Shown here in pieces: positions 20,102-33,700 of a DNA stretch of 64,000 nt. The notes beneath the pieces were generated by a model. That model made no database searches. It saw nothing but the letters and a program-made list of their open reading frames with translations, and had not been told where the DNA came from. The position numbers were made by a program, and so were the translations under genes. Source of the DNA: Falciphora oryzae (lineage: Eukaryota > Ascomycota > Sordariomycetes > Magnaporthales > Magnaporthaceae); the NCBI GenBank assembly GCA_000733355.1, contig JNVV01000008.1, positions 774,927 to 838,926 on the forward strand, given 5' to 3'. The stretch's first letter is position 1. Each line of letters opens with the position of its first letter.

Positions 20102-22877
20102 GGCGATATGGTTTGTGGTGGTGAATGGAGAGAAGCGTAGACAGCTGGGGTGCTATGTTTCACTCATGAGCACGACCAACACAACTTCTCGTCTCTTGGC
20201 CAAGCGGCGGCCACCTGGCATTCCTCCCGGGGGTTGTTATAACATGGCCAACTGCTGCGAGGCTGCCCTTTGGGCTGTCGAAGGGGTGCGCTTGTGCTCG
20301 GCGCCAGATGGCGTTTGGGAATGGGGGCAGAACCAACGAAGTGGTGGCTGACGGACAGGGAGACACAAGGAGGCCGTCGTTACAAGCGAGTGAAGGGGGT
20401 GCTGGTGCTCGCGTTGGGGCTTCGAGCCTCTTCATATACCTAGGAAGAGCCTGGTGGGGGAAGGATGGATGACATCTCGCCACTCGAGCCGCCGTGCCCG
20501 GATTTCTGCCCATGGGATCATATGTGGTGAGGTGACCCGGGCCAGAAAAACAGACCAACCACCCCTTATCGTCGATCTGGACGTGCGCGTCTGGCTACGC
20601 CACACCGGGCAGCAAAAAAGGGCCAGAAATTGAGACCCCTACCTCCCTCCCTCCCTCCCTCTCGGCGGCGGGAGCCAACGAGCTGACAGCCTGCACCGGG
20701 CCGTGTATGCAGGAACAGGGGAAAGTGCAGTGTGCTTGCCTACCTGCAGCGGAGCCGCGCGGGCAGCGAAAGTGTGAAGTTGCACGCCAGGATGGCAGTG
20801 GTATCATGGCCCCCGAGGGCGGGTCGGTCGTTGCCCTTCCCCAAGGGCCAAGGCAACCGCCATGTTTTTTAGACAGACGTTTGGGGGTTGCTTGGAACGA
20901 GTATTTGTCTCGGCTTGGCCTGTGCTTGAGGGCGCCCTTGGGCTTAGGGACTCCCTTCTTACTCATCATCGTGTCTGCCCACCTACCTAGGGATACGCGT
21001 AAAAAGAGGGTGGCAAGCAGATGATCATCCTGATCCTGGAAAGCGAGATTCAATCCCACTGGGTGACCTGCCGGTGATTGCGCTCGAGATAAGGATCGAG
21101 CCTGCGATTCCTGATCTCTCTGGGCCGTCCCCGTGGGATGGAGATTCCCCGCTGCGGGACGGCCGCGGCCTGCTCTTGATGGCTGGGCAGATTATCAGTT
21201 TGGGGCTTTGCAGGTTGGGCGGGCGGCTAGGTGCGTGGGCGGAACGCAGGCCCGCGGCGTGGGTGTGGCGGCGTTTCAGTGGAGAGCACAAGATTTTTTT
21301 GCTGGGCTGCTGGGCTGCTGGGCTGTTGGGCTGTTTTTTGCTCGATGCCGACGCAGCGCTTCTTCGGGCTGTTTTGGGGGCGGCGTTGCCGCCTCAACAT
21401 ACGTTACCTCGAGCATCTGGCTTCTTGAAAATGCCCACCGCAGACCGTTCGCAGCTCGGTCGGGACCGTGGGCGCGCATCACGAGTTGCGTTGGCATGGT
21501 GAGGCCTGCGCGGGGCTGGTCCATGTGCAGTTGGGGGCTCAAGCGGGAAGCATCAATTGCCCTGTAGCAACAGTGATCCGAGCACCCCTGATGCGGCTAC
21601 AGAGCTGATCACACCCAGAATGCCTGTAGGGCGCATGCGCGTATCTGCACTCCGTCTGGGCGCCAGGTTTGTTTCCTCAATGTCTGCAAGCTGTGCCGCT
21701 GGCGTCAAATATCCGCTGTGGACGCGCGTGTAAGGAATAACACAATGATTCCACTGCGTTGACTTCAGTCACCAATAGCAGCCGCCCAGATTACCCCCGA
21801 GATGGGCCCCATTTCGACCTGTCAAGCGGCCGATATGAATTGCACCCCCTATTTGTCGTTGGGTTGGGGGTGCACAGCGTCTGACGTTATCAGGACGACG
21901 CAGACCTCGGATCGCAAGACCGAAAGGATTCCTAGCTAAACGGCACGGCCCCGCGTGGAAAGTTCGTGCAACATGGCCGGATACGAGACGCTGTTTTCTC
22001 TCCGCCGCGGGCCGTTAGGTTTCTCGTCCACAGAGGCGCTCGCTTAGGGACAGAAGGATCTGCCGCCGTGCAGTCGGCAGGAGCCATCGTGGACCATGTC
22101 GACAAGTGGGGGAGATGTCTGTATGCAGGGGCCATTTCTTGATTGCACTGGCATGGGATACCTGCATGTAGTAATGCAGACAGCCACTGGCCCAAGATGT
22201 GTCAGTAAAGACTAACACAAACAAGCCTCACACCTTGGCTGTGTGTCTACTTGGACTTGGTATGACTACGGAGTACCCCTGACGTGCTACTCGCAACTTA
22301 CAGCCCAGCAGCAGTAGCCATGTCCCATGGCGCAACTCGGGGATGCCTTGTGTAGGGAGTATCGTATCTAGGGATCCCGTGCTTGCTCGTTCCTGGCCCC
22401 GTTCGTCCCTCCACGCCGTTGCTAGGAGGGGCCCCTCGGCGCAGTCAGGAGCCACTGAGGAGTCACGCATTCCATGAATCAACCTTCACCAGATGTGGAT
22501 TGGACGCACGACGTGCAACCCGCTGCGCTGCGCTGCTGCACGACTTCCAGCGTGACAAGAGCAGGCACTTGCTGGATCATGGAAGCCTGGTGGGCCGCGG
22601 GACCCCCAGGGCGGGGGGCTCGACCAATCAGGCCCGAAGCCTTGCGTGTTACCAGGGGCGCGGTGGAGCAGTGTCGGTCGGTGAGCTAAACTTTTTCTGG
22701 GCCCGCTTGGGCGTGAACGACAGACAGAAGGCTCGGTACAGTGCCAGTCGGATCGCCGCCTCGCTTTCCAACCCGGAGTTTTATCCCCTCAGGCAATTGC
22801 TGCTCGCGTCGCAGCTGCGTACCGCCGCCCAGCCAGCAACCGAGACGAAGGAGCTGTCGACAACCGACCGACCAGCG
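20102..22877. other. Long divergent intergenic region
   Basis: This is 2.8 kb between the minus-strand membrane protein and the forkhead gene. It holds a (CCTC)5 run at 20642-20662 and four copies of an 8-mer at 21301-21332. The right part (22383-22877) is open in frame with the forkhead gene but is most likely its 5' leader. No other gene was recognised. Confidence 0.55.
21301..21332. repeat. Short tandem repeat (GCTGGGCT)4
   Basis: Three perfect copies of GCTGGGCT are followed by a GTTGGGCT variant, then a T run. No coding frame in the neighbourhood explains it. Confidence 0.85.
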
Positions 22878-23931
22878 ATGACTTCGTCCCAAGTTGGCCC
22901 GGACGGCCAACCGGACGACCGTCCTGCGTCGACCGCCGCGACGACGACCGATCACCATCACGCCAAGGCGCCTTCAGCCTCTGCGCCGCCAGCACCGCAG
23001 CCGCAACCACAACCGTCACCACCACCACCGCCAGACCAGCAGCCAGATGCCGCACGCGCGGCCGACCAGCTCAAGCCCGAGCCAGACCCGACGCCTGCGC
23101 CAAACACCCCCGGCGCCTCGCCAAACCCAGACCCCAACGCCGAACCCAATCCCGCCCCCGACGTGACCATGCAGTCCCCCAGCCAGCGCCCGCTCGAAGT
23201 CAAGCAGGAGCCGCCGCAGACGCCGGCAAGGCGACCCTCGTGCCAGCCTCCGCCGCCACAGCCCGGCCTGCAGCCTGCAGCTCCGATCGGAGGTCCGTTG
23301 ATCAAGCACGACGCTCTGGCCCACGGCATCGTGGACCACACTGCCGCCGCCCTCTCAAACGGAAACGCCGCCCTGGATGTCTTCGCCGCCCATCCGATGG
23401 ATGCCCAGCAGTTCAACCTGATGATGGCCCTGGCGAGCCTGTCGGCCACCACCCGGCTGAACAATCGCCAGGTCGGCCCTCCCCCGACCGTCGCGCCGGG
23501 CGATGTCTCGTTGCCGACGCCCATGAACGAGCTCCGGGACCCGTTGACCACCCCCAATGGGAACCAGCACGCCCGCCCGCCCGCCGCTGTCCCGCCTAGC
23601 CAAGGCTTGGAGTCGTTCGCGCGAATAGAGTTCGCCGACAGTGTCTTCCAGATGACTACGTACGCAGTAATTATTGGGCGTGACCAGCGCGCTTTGGAGC
23701 AGGCGCGACGCGACGAGCGTCGCGCCGAGGAATATCAGCGCCGCGTCGACGAGCGCGCTGCCCAGGGACTGCCGCCACCGCCCGTTCCGACCTACGACAA
23801 GGGCAAGTTTAGCAAGTCCTACGTCAGCGAGGAGGGTGGCATGTTGGGTCCCGAGTCGGACGGCGACGACAACCCGAGGCCGACCAAGCGCCGCAAGACG
23901 AGCACGGGATCGGGCTCACAGCAACCGAAAG

Positions 23932-23964
<33 letters not shown>

Positions 23965-26558
23965 GCCAGCAGAGCGTTGCCGTTGAGCAGGCCGCAGGCC
24001 AGGATGCGACGGGTGCCGGGGGTAGTAGCCAAGACCTAATATCTAACAGGCAGTATGTGTCGCATACGCCAGGCGCCGCCGTTGTCGACCTAGAGCTGCT
24101 CAAGCCGTCTCCCGACCACGTCCCATTTATTGGCATTCACTCCCCGGGGCCTGGTATTGCGGCCAAAACCAAGGCTATCTCCAGGGAGCATCTCAAGATT
24201 CAGTATAATCAAGCAAAGGGAGTGTTCGAGGCCATCCCGCTCCACACTAACGGCTTCTTCCACGAAGACGTGCATCACAAGCAGGAGAGTGTGGTTTTGA
24301 AGAGCGGCGACAGGCTGCAGATCAAGGACGTCGACTTTGTCTTCATTATCAACGGCGTGCCCCATGGCCAGACGGGTGCCGAGGAGCTCGAGGACGAAGA
24401 CGCCCCGAAACGGCGTCATTCCGAGGGAGGCAAGGAGATGAGCTTCGAATTCGAAAGCTCTCACGGCGACAACATTCATGATTCGAGTGATGAAGAAGAG
24501 AAAGTCGAAGTTGAGGAGCTTGCAGCTGCAAAAGTGTTGGAGAGCGACGGCGAAGATTCTGATGGGGAGGATGACGCTAATCAAGTCGCAGAGGAAGAGG
24601 AAGAGGCGGTCGAAGACGGCGATGTCATGGACACGGTTGAGACGGATGAGACGGGAGCTCAGATAGTACCGCAACCAGGACCCGTGCTCGATCCGTCGAT
24701 GCCGCAGAAGAAACGAGGGCCAGGGCGGCCGCCCAAAAACGGGATCCGCTCTAAAAGGGAGGAGAGGCTTTTGCGCAAAATGGCCTTGGAAGAGGCTAAG
24801 CGTAATGCGCCGCCGCCTGTACCAGGAGAGCCTCCGATCAAGAGGAAGGTTGGCAGACCACGAAAGCATCCGTTGCCAGAGGGTGCCGAAGACAAGCCAG
24901 AGAAACGGAAGTACAAGCCGCGAAAACCCAAGGAGGAAGGGGAAGGCGGCGAGGATGGGGAGAAGGTCGTCAAGGAGAAGCGGCGCGAGAAGCCGAAGAC
25001 GCCACCCCTGGAGCTCAAGAAGGAAGACTTCACCGAAGACCAACTACAAAAGCCCAACAAGAACTATGGCGTGCTGATAGACGAGGTGCTCTCGGAAGCG
25101 CCCCCGGACGGACTGACGTTGAAGCAGATCTACAAGCGGATTCAGAAGAAGTACCCCTACTACTTCTTTGTCGTGGACACCAAAGGCTGGGAAAGCAGTG
25201 TCCGCCACAACCTCATCGGGAACGACGCGTTCAAGAAGAACGAGGAGACACACTTGTGGTGCCGCGTGCCCGGCATCGAGCTTGACGCGGGGAAGAAGCG
25301 CAAGGCAACCTCACCGGACCACCCAGCAGCGCAAATGCACGCCACCCAGTGGACGCAGCAGATGGCTCACCCGCAATACCAGCCCACCCAGGGATACCAC
25401 CCAGGACAAGGGCCGCCGCCGGGCTACTCGCCCACCCACGGCTTGCCACAGGTTGGTGCTGCCATGCAGAGGCAGCAGAGGCCACCCGTGCAGCAGCACC
25501 CTGCCCCTGGGGTCGCCCCTGGTCAGCCCGCTGCACAACGACCGGCGTACCAACCCGCGCATCCGCAGGCTGCTCCTCCTCCGGGAACCCAGGCGTCGAC
25601 CCCGACCCCAACCCAGTTGCCGGGGTACATGCAGGCCGGCGTTCAACGACACGTGCAGATGGGTGGACCAACGGGCACGTACAATTCACCGTATGCTGCC
25701 AAGCCGCCCGCCTCCCTTCCGACGGCAGCAAACCCCGGTGGCGTACCCAATGTCGCACCCAACACGGGACATGTTCCTCCTGCGGGCCACCCGAGACCCC
25801 CGGCCGCAGGTTATGGCCAGGCAGGTCACCAAGGCATGCCGCAAGCCGGCGGTGCTTCGGGTACTGCGCCACACGCCCCCGCGCCACATCACCCTGGAGC
25901 AGTCAACGGGGCCGCCAGTCATCCGCACCAGCGACCACATATGCCTCAGCAGCCGGCCCCCGCACCTTCCCTCAAGCCGGTCATCGACGCGGACGTGGCC
26001 AACTTCCTGAAGAACTTCAGGGTTCAAGTGATATCACAACTTGAGAAGCGCCTACCCAAGGCGGCCGAGCTAGTGGCCATGTCAGTGATCAACCGCGGGT
26101 TGGGCCTCTCAACATCGAGTCTCGCCGGGGCAGAGCACGCTGGGTTTGAGAAGATCATTCTGGGGGTGTTCGACACGGCCAAGCAGAAATTCCCGCGCCT
26201 CGCAGACCCGGGCTTGATAACGGCTTTGACAGGATTCAAAAAGCACTGGGTGGATACGCTAAAGTCGAAGCTCGGCGAGGCCCGCTCCGAGGCCCTGCTG
26301 CTGTCGGCTATCGACCGGGTCCTGGGCCTGTGCGACGGCAGCATCATGCAGCCGGCCGGCGAAGTGGAGCGTAAGGAGTACGAGGAGGCCGAGAACCTGT
26401 TCATGCCGCTCATCCGGGACAAGGTGCTCGAGTTCCAGAGATCCGCCGCTACCGTGAACGGTGGCGGTGTCGGCGCCGGTGTCAACAATGCGACAACCCC
26501 TGCCGGCCCCTCTGCCGCCCCTGCTCCTGCTCCTGCTATAGCTACGGCGGGCAGGTAG
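22878..26558 (+). CDS. FHA plus forkhead transcription factor (Fhl1-like)
   Basis: An intronless frame encodes 1226 residues from MTSSQVGPDGQPDD. The frame is open back to 22383, but the upstream part looks like leader. The N-terminus is proline/glutamine rich. An FHA domain begins with ARIEFADSVFQMTTYAVIIG (near 255) and resumes at PFIGIHSPGPG with KAISREHLKIQYN and DRLQIKDVDFVFIING (about 415-495). Between the halves is a hydrophilic insert with a glutamine run. An acidic stretch and two AT-hook-like motifs (RGPGRPPKN, RKVGRPRKH) follow. The forkhead domain runs from KPNKNYGVLIDEVLSEAPPD to WESSVRHNLIGNDAFKKNEE (about 720-800). The FHA/forkhead pair matches yeast and fission-yeast Fhl1, which controls ribosomal-protein genes. 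The long proline-rich C-terminus ends in a helical domain. Confidence 0.88.
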
Positions 26559-29083
26559 TGAATGCTCAAGGGCGGTTGGTGGAGACAAGACCGAGCTGTC
26601 AGGCGGCACCACACGCTCGCGTTTTCCGCGCCGCCTGCTGGTCCATGCCACCATCCTCCCTCTGACTTAGCTCAAGCTGTACCACCTGCAGACATCCATC
26701 CCCACTAAGCCGAGCCGCGAGGTTTGGCTGGCAACAGCAGCGAGGCTGAGGCCCTGCATTTATCGGAAGCCTAGTATTCTCAGCCGGCCATTTCTACTAC
26801 TCTATTGGAGGATGAGAGGCCCGGCGAACGACCCGTATTTATGTGGGGGTTCGGGAACGATGGATTGGAATCCCATTTTTACACGATATCAGCCCCGAAC
26901 TCTCTCCCTCGCCCCAACCAGAATGCTCCAAGGCATGGGGCTACGCAGCGGAGAGGAGCAGACCAAGTCAGATAGCCCGGCCACTACCGTCCGGGGAGTT
27001 TTCACGGATAGCGCTTCGGGGTTATTATACATAACCAAGGAACATGGTCAGGACAGGCCGGGTCTGCCTGTCGGCCCACACAAGCAGTTTTTAATGCTTT
27101 GTGCGGGCTCGCATTTAGCTGACTGGACGGGTATCTAGATAGATCTATGCCTGCTCGTCCGGACAAGGCAACCAGGTGAATACCCGCCCCAGCGCTACTG
27201 GCTAGGACGATATTACGATAGCGGTGGCGTTAGGAAGGATGGACAAGATAAAAGAAATAAGGACCTAGAAAAAAGTTTGAAAATACAGAAAGCCATTTTT
27301 TAAGCCCATGGCTCGTGGGACCCCGGCTGAGAAGAGTTGGTGACGTTTTGCCAAATTTAGGTCGGGCTGTTTGTTGTTTGGGTAGTTGGTGTTCAAAGGT
27401 GAGGCTCCATGTCAGCGACGACTCGTCGATCTTCCTCATCGGAGCTTAGCCCAGCCTTTCCGTCCCAGGTGTTGGGCTGGCGAAAGTTGGGCTGGGGAAA
27501 AAACATGGACAGGTTCGGGGAATTTGCGGTCGATCTCGAGGCTGTGCTGCGATATGTGGTGTGTCGTGCTGCAAGTGAAAAACGAAGCGGACACGAGCAC
27601 ACACCCCTTACTAGAGCTGGTGGTGGTCGGGACTCCGGCGGTTCGGCCACATTCGGCTGCTTTCTGGTTCGTTGGAGCTCCCGGGCTGGCTGTTGGAGCA
27701 CACCGGGGTGTCACAAAAGAGTCCAAGCCTACCACAAACGGTGGTGGTATTTGGGCTTTGTTCGCCACTGGCACTTTGGGTTTGCCTACTGCCTAAATGT
27801 GCTCGAGAAGCCTCGAGGCCATCGAAGGATCCTCTGGATATGCCCTTTCGGGTTGTTTTTGCCCCTTCTCATTTTCTTCCCTTTCTGCGTTTGGCGCAGG
27901 CTTCAGTTCAGGGATGCCGTTCCGACAGGACGGAGCCTCTGCAGCTACCTCATAGGCGATGGGTTCCGCCCGCCGTTGACAGCCGAAATAAAAAAATAAA
28001 ATAAAAAATAGAAAAATAGGCTAACGACCGTTTCTCGCGCTAAAGGTCCGGACCGTCCACAAGCCGTCGCCCTACGTGTGTGGCCTGTGCTTTTTTTTTT
28101 TTTGTTCTCGGGTTGGACCACACGGTGACGCCGACGCCAGTCGTCATCGCCGGGGATCGAGGTGCTCTTTTGGAGACGCAAAAGGCACACCAAGGAACGA
28201 GGGAACGTGGGAACTGAGGAGCTAAGCAGGCCACTGACAGTGCCAAGCCCAGAACTGCGGGCTTTTTCATTTGGGGGCCAGAAATAGATGTATGCACGAG
28301 CGGGAAACAGGCCCAAAATGAGGTCGTATCCACCACCCATCACCTCGAGTTCCTTTATCGGTCGATTAAACGGTCGCCGGCATGCCTACATGTACAATGG
28401 GTGACAATTGATCCCCTACAGAGGCGCCTAGGCGCGCTGTGCCCCTCCGTCTTCCATTCTGCTGTCGCCCGTCGAACGGGGGTGCAACCAGCCCTCTGGA
28501 GCCCCAGTCTCAGGCTTCTCCACGGCGCGTGTGACGCTGCACCAACAACCCTCACCCACGGGCCAATGAGACACGGTGGGTGGCTCCACAGGAGCCCCCC
28601 ACCAACGCGCTGCACTTCCTCATTCGGAAGCGCCCACAGTCGTCATGAGCTTTTGGGTCGAAGCGATGCGTGCTCAGCCTGCCCTACCCTGCAGGCACTG
28701 CCCCTTGCCAGCAATTTTTTTTTTTTTTCCTGCTTTCTTTTTTTCCTACTCGCTTGTGTTTTTCTATCTTTGGTCCGTTTTACATACAGGAACCTGCAGT
28801 AGCCAGCGCCTCTGGCTGGGAGAGGCGCTACGGGTTCCCGGTGACGGGGCTACAGGAGAAAGGACGGTGAGACGGGTCACAACCCGAGATGCTGGTTTGA
28901 TGTGATTTGCCTGCTTTTTGCTTTTCCTCCGCGATGGACATATACACGAGCTGGATACAGCAGGCGTCCTCCGGCCGATTGGTTTTGGGGGCCAAGTCGG
29001 AACACACCACGTCTTGGCCTTGCCATCTTTCCCTGATCTTTCCCCGTCGTGCCTCGCCGGCGCTCTACCGGGCCAGGCCCCTG

Positions 29084-29126
<43 letters not shown>

Positions 29127-30198
29127 AGCTGCCGTCCTCCCTAACGTCCCTCGCTCAATATTTTAACCTTAAGCGGGGGCGCTGATGAATATTGGATGGG
29201 CGGCCCCGTTTTGTGGCCTTTTGGGCGAGGCAATGTACAAAGTGCAGGAATCCCACCGGGGACACACGTGGCGATGGAGGGCGGCACAGCTTTGAGGACA
29301 TGGACGGTGAGGAGGGGGTGTTCTGTAGTTTGTAAGACAGATTCGTGTCTTGCAGCGTCTTTGGCGGGTTGTGGCCCGGCAGACAGGCCCCCAGATAATT
29401 TCCTCGAGCGCCTCATTTCGTCAAGGGGCCCATCTTCGAGCAGTAGTCTGGAGCCCTCATGCAGCTCGCCTCTTGGCGACGGCCTCTCTTTCTTGCTCCT
29501 CCTAGCCTTCCCTCCCACGCAAGCAAGCCTCTGTCCCATCGCACCCCTCCATAATACCAATGTCGTGTTGCCGCGCTCGCTCACTCCTGCCCCGTCCCCA
29601 CCCAGTTTTATAATCCGTCTCATCGCAGACATTAGATATGGCCAGATGCCATTAACCTGGTAGCATCGGCCCCGGTCTTTCGCTTTTTGTTCTTGACCCC
29701 CGACTGTCGCTCCCGTCGCTTCACCGGACCCTTCGCCTTTGAGATCCAACACATCAACGCTATTGTTTCAGCTGTCCTTTTCTCCACCTGCCCGTGGCTG
29801 TGGATATTCACTTTGCTAGGTGGTTAGGTTAGCTGTTGGGCGGAAAACCCAAGCAAAGCAGCAAGGGTCGTTCCTGCCAGTCCTGCCGCTGTTGAGACGA
29901 GCAACAGACGCTGCTGCGGATCCCGTCCCCATATCTCGGCCCGCGCCAGCGGGAGCGCCCAATTTAACGGTTCTTTTTTGCTTTGCGCCGCACACCTTCC
30001 AGGTGTTCCTATCTCGCTGCTACTTCGTTCGAGTTCTTCATCGTCTCATCAGCTGGAGCACCAGGCTTGGTTCCTGGCAGCTGCACCACCCAGGCCGATG
30101 CGCCGGGCCGCTCCCACACATCCCATATAATCACAACTAGGTCCTGAGAAAAGGAAGGAGCTTCAACGACCAATTGCTCTTTTTTTCCTACAGAAAGG
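26559..30198. other. 3.6-kb gene-free region
   Basis: No convincing gene lies between the forkhead gene and the next membrane-protein gene. Open frames such as 27409-27999 (+) and 29141-29752 (-) lack domains and credible starts. The region contains A/T-rich runs (27986-28015), T runs near 28090 and 28720, and a (TG)18 repeat. The last few hundred bases probably form the leader and promoter of the gene starting at 30199. Confidence 0.55.
29087..29122. repeat. (TG)18 microsatellite
   Basis: There is a 36-base uninterrupted TG run in non-coding DNA. Confidence 0.95.
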
Positions 30199-33100
30199 AT
30201 GGACCAGAACCCCAACGCGCCCGGCCAGGCATGGCAGTCGGCGGCACCGCAGAGTGAAAGACGCACTGGAAGCTGGAGCAGGAACGGTGGAGGCTCCGAG
30301 CATTTGACAGAGGTATCCGCCGTCTCGGACGCGCTGGGCATCGACATACACCAGTCCACGAGCTATGTCTCGCTAGATCCCGCCACCGCATCGCCCTACG
30401 TCTCCCAGGCCGAAGCTCCCCGCCCGGACCGACCCTTGCTCTCGAGCCCCAGATCCGTCACCTCCCCGCGATTCCACAGCCACACCTCCCCCGGCCAGTA
30501 CACCGCCGTCCCGGGGGGAGATATGGGTGCCAGCAGTGAGCAGCCCCAGTCGCCGCCGCCGCCTCAGGTCCGTTTCGCCTCTGAAAAGACGGAGGGGCAG
30601 CAGCAGCAGCGGGACGTCCCCGAGAACAAGGGAAACCCGTTTGCGTTCAAGCAGGTCGACCTAGGCACTACCGGACAGTACGACAGTGTGCAGGATCAGC
30701 AGGGCGGACATCCCGCCGAGGGCATATATGTTGCCGGCGGGTATGCACCTGCCGCGCCGCCCGGTCCTTACTACCCGAACAATGGGTTTGCGCAGAGCCA
30801 GGACTTTGCCGATGTCCAGTATATGGACATGTATCGTGAGTAGAGCCTCTTTCACCATCTCTCTCGTGCCTCGGAGCCGAAAGAGGGAGGGAATAGCGTT
30901 GATGACTTGGCCCATGATACCAACGCCGCTTCACAGACGATCGCGTGACACGCAACTGCCTCTCGAACGCCGAAGTCGAGAGCCGGCCAAGCGACGGCTG
31001 GCCCATAACGGTCCTGCTTCTCTCGCTGTACTCGACTTGCGCGAGTGTCGCCTGGCTCGTCATCGCCTGCCTAAAGCCCATGTGGAAGTTCGTCGGCTCA
31101 GGCCCCGGAGCCATGGAGCCGGCCAACGCTACCATGGTCAGCGCCCTGATCGCAAAGACCATCGAAATATCCTTCGTCACCGTCTTCGTGACCTTCCTTG
31201 GCCAGGTCATCAGCCGGAGGGCCCTCAGCGGCCGCGAACAGGGTGTCACGCTGGCCGAGCTCACTCTGCGAAATATGGTTATTGTAGGTCCTTGCCTTTG
31301 CGCAGTTGCTTGCTCATGCTGAAGAAATCATGCACCGCTTGGCCGCTAAAGGCTGACTTGTGACTTGTCTTAGCAACCCGGCACTCTGCTCACCCGCAAC
31401 GACTCCGTCCGCTATACGGCGCGGACCATCCTTGGGATCATCGCGATGCTGGCCACCATCGGAGCCACCTTCTACACCACGGCTTCGGATGCCATGGTCT
31501 CGCCCAAGCTCAACTTTGGTAGCTGGGCTCAGAGAACCCTGACTGGACAGATTGCTGCCTCATACGCCAATATCGATTACGCAAAGAAGCAGTGCAAGAC
31601 TCCACTTGGTACTGTCGATAAGCCCCACAGTGGTGCTAGCTGTCTCGAAGTGCACTTCTCTGGAAACTGTCAGTATTTATTCTCCCGTTTCTCCTGTTTG
31701 TCCTGGAACAATCACCTTCCAGGTGAACCTGTGATGGTTACCCTGCTACAAGCTTCATTGGCTGACAGTACATTTTTCCTCTATACAGCATATCACAATC
31801 TTATGGAGTTCATGTTAGTAGCCACGGCTCAAACCACACCCCCAAGTATATAGACTGTCCTAACAGCACACTCAGGGCAGCATGGGAGATCATCAACTCG
31901 AACGGCTCGAATTTAGCGCAAGATCTTCCATCGAGGCCGCATGGTACTGCGAATTTGTTCCCCAACACGACGCTGGTCTCGGCATGGATCGATACGGACA
32001 AAAGCAACGTCACTAGGGAGTACGAGGAGCACGGAAGGATCATCAATGAGGTCACGTTGGCGATGCCGCATCCAGGTCCGTCATTGCCACAGCGCTTCTC
32101 GAGTTGCTCTGGCCGGATTACAGAACCTGGTATTCCCTACTGACACGTGCTAATCTCACCAGGTGTCTATTTTGCCGCGACCGACCCCGCCAACGGAATC
32201 CCGCAGCCAAGGGATCTGGGTGGCGTCGGGGAGTATTCTCTTCGGGCCTCAGTGGTCTCTCCAGTCGTCAACGTCAAATGCGTCGAAATGAGCGAACAGG
32301 AGTTGGCACCTTTGGTCTACACAGAGTGGCCCAATGCCGACAAAGTCAAGACCGGTGTTGGGAACCAGTCAACGGGTAACACCACATGGGCGGCGGGCGT
32401 TCCATCCCGGTCCAATGATGAGTATTACAATACTACCGTGGTAGACAACTTATTCCTTTGGGGTAAAAATTACGGTCTCGAACGCCGTCCTCCGATATTT
32501 AAAATGTTCCCGGCCGACTATAACATCCTTACCAATGCTACCCCAGCATTATGGACGCAAAAGGCCGTCTACGTCCTCGGCAAAAGCCCCAAGACGACCA
32601 ACTACACGTTCTGCCAGCTAGAGTCCTTCCTGACCCCCAAGTGCTCGACGCGCTTTGACGTTTCGGGCATCAAGGGCGGGCGCATGGCGGCGCACTGCGA
32701 GGACGGCAACGACGAGGACGCCTACCACCGCAAGAACAAGATCGACCCGGACCCGGAAAAGAAGAAGGAGCACTGGGGGCCCCGGGGCGACTGGCGCAAC
32801 CTGGCGGATCAGATGCAGCTGGCCGTTAACCTTAACGGCGGCGAGCAGAACAACAACGCGTCGAACGCCCGCCTGCTGACCCAGCTCGCCGTGGTGCCCA
32901 CTGACGACGGGAAACCGCCCAAGATGCCGGTCTTGCTGCCCAGCATGGCCGAGGCGCTGGCGGTTCTCTTTAGCTCGACGCTTGTGATGGGCGCCGTCGA
33001 CACGCCCTTCGGCCCGGACTGGATCTACGACGGCGCGGCGCTGGGCGTGCCGGCGCGGCAGTCGTTCGAGGCGACCGTGCGGCAGCAGGGGTACCAGTCG

Positions 33101-33700
33101 TCGCACGCGGACCGCTGGCAGGGCGTCTTCTACGTCATCCTGGCTATCGTCGTGGTCGTCAACTTCATCTCGCTGGCCTTCTTCATCCTCTCGTGGAAGA
33201 TGCGCCTGACGACCGACTACTCGGAGCCCGCGAACCTGTTCGCCATGGCGCTCATGTCGCCGCCCAGCCACCAGTTCCGCGGCTACTGCGGCTCCGGCGT
33301 CGAGGGCCGCGCCTTCTCGGTCCCCTGGCGCGTCGTCGGGTCGCCGGACCACAGGTTCGGCGGCGGGATGGACGACGTGGACGAGCTGTGCCGGCCTGAG
33401 ACCGGCGCGGAGGACTCGGACGAGACGCTGGGCCGGAACGACGTGAGGAACGGCGGGAACGGCGGCTATGCTGGGGCCAGCGGTTTCCACCCTCATCATC
33501 ACCACCACATGGGCATGGCGACCGGCTACGGCGGTCCGGGGGCCATGGGGTACCAGCCATTACACTTTTACTTCCGGCACGCCGGTAACCCCGTCAAGGG
33601 CAAGTGGAAGGGGACCGAGGTCGGCGAGACCCCGAACCTGTCGGCGCCGCAGCCGACTAGCACCTATCAGAGGCTGCAGAATAGGAAGAGTTGGCTCTGA
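30199..33700 (+). CDS. Large fungal-specific membrane protein
   Basis: The spliced model 30199-30835, 30937-31283, 31374-31668, 31789-31813, 31876-32075 and 32163-33700 keeps phase throughout and gives 1013 residues. The first ~210 residues are hydrophilic and disordered. Three helices follow: WPITVLLLSLYSTCASVAWL near 230, TIEISFVTVFVTFLGQVI near 285 and ARTILGIIAMLATIGATFYT near 345. A long probably extracytoplasmic region is rich in N-glycosylation sequons (NATPA, NQSTGNTTW, NYTF) and cysteines. A final helix, FYVILAIVVVVNFISLAFFI, lies near 825. The tail is cytoplasmic-like, with a His run. I recognise a family of uncharacterised Sordariomycete membrane proteins but no function. The fourth exon is only 25 nt, so that part of the model is the least certain. 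Confidence 0.78.

Noticed and set aside
21025..21070. GATTCAATCCC resembling a tRNA B box
   Set aside because: No A box, cloverleaf or matching acceptor stem could be formed around it. No tRNA gene was found in the window.
29196..29663. Overlapping open frames on both strands near the TG repeat
   Set aside because: They have no motifs, and both strands are open by composition. The region is more likely leader or promoter of the gene at 30199.
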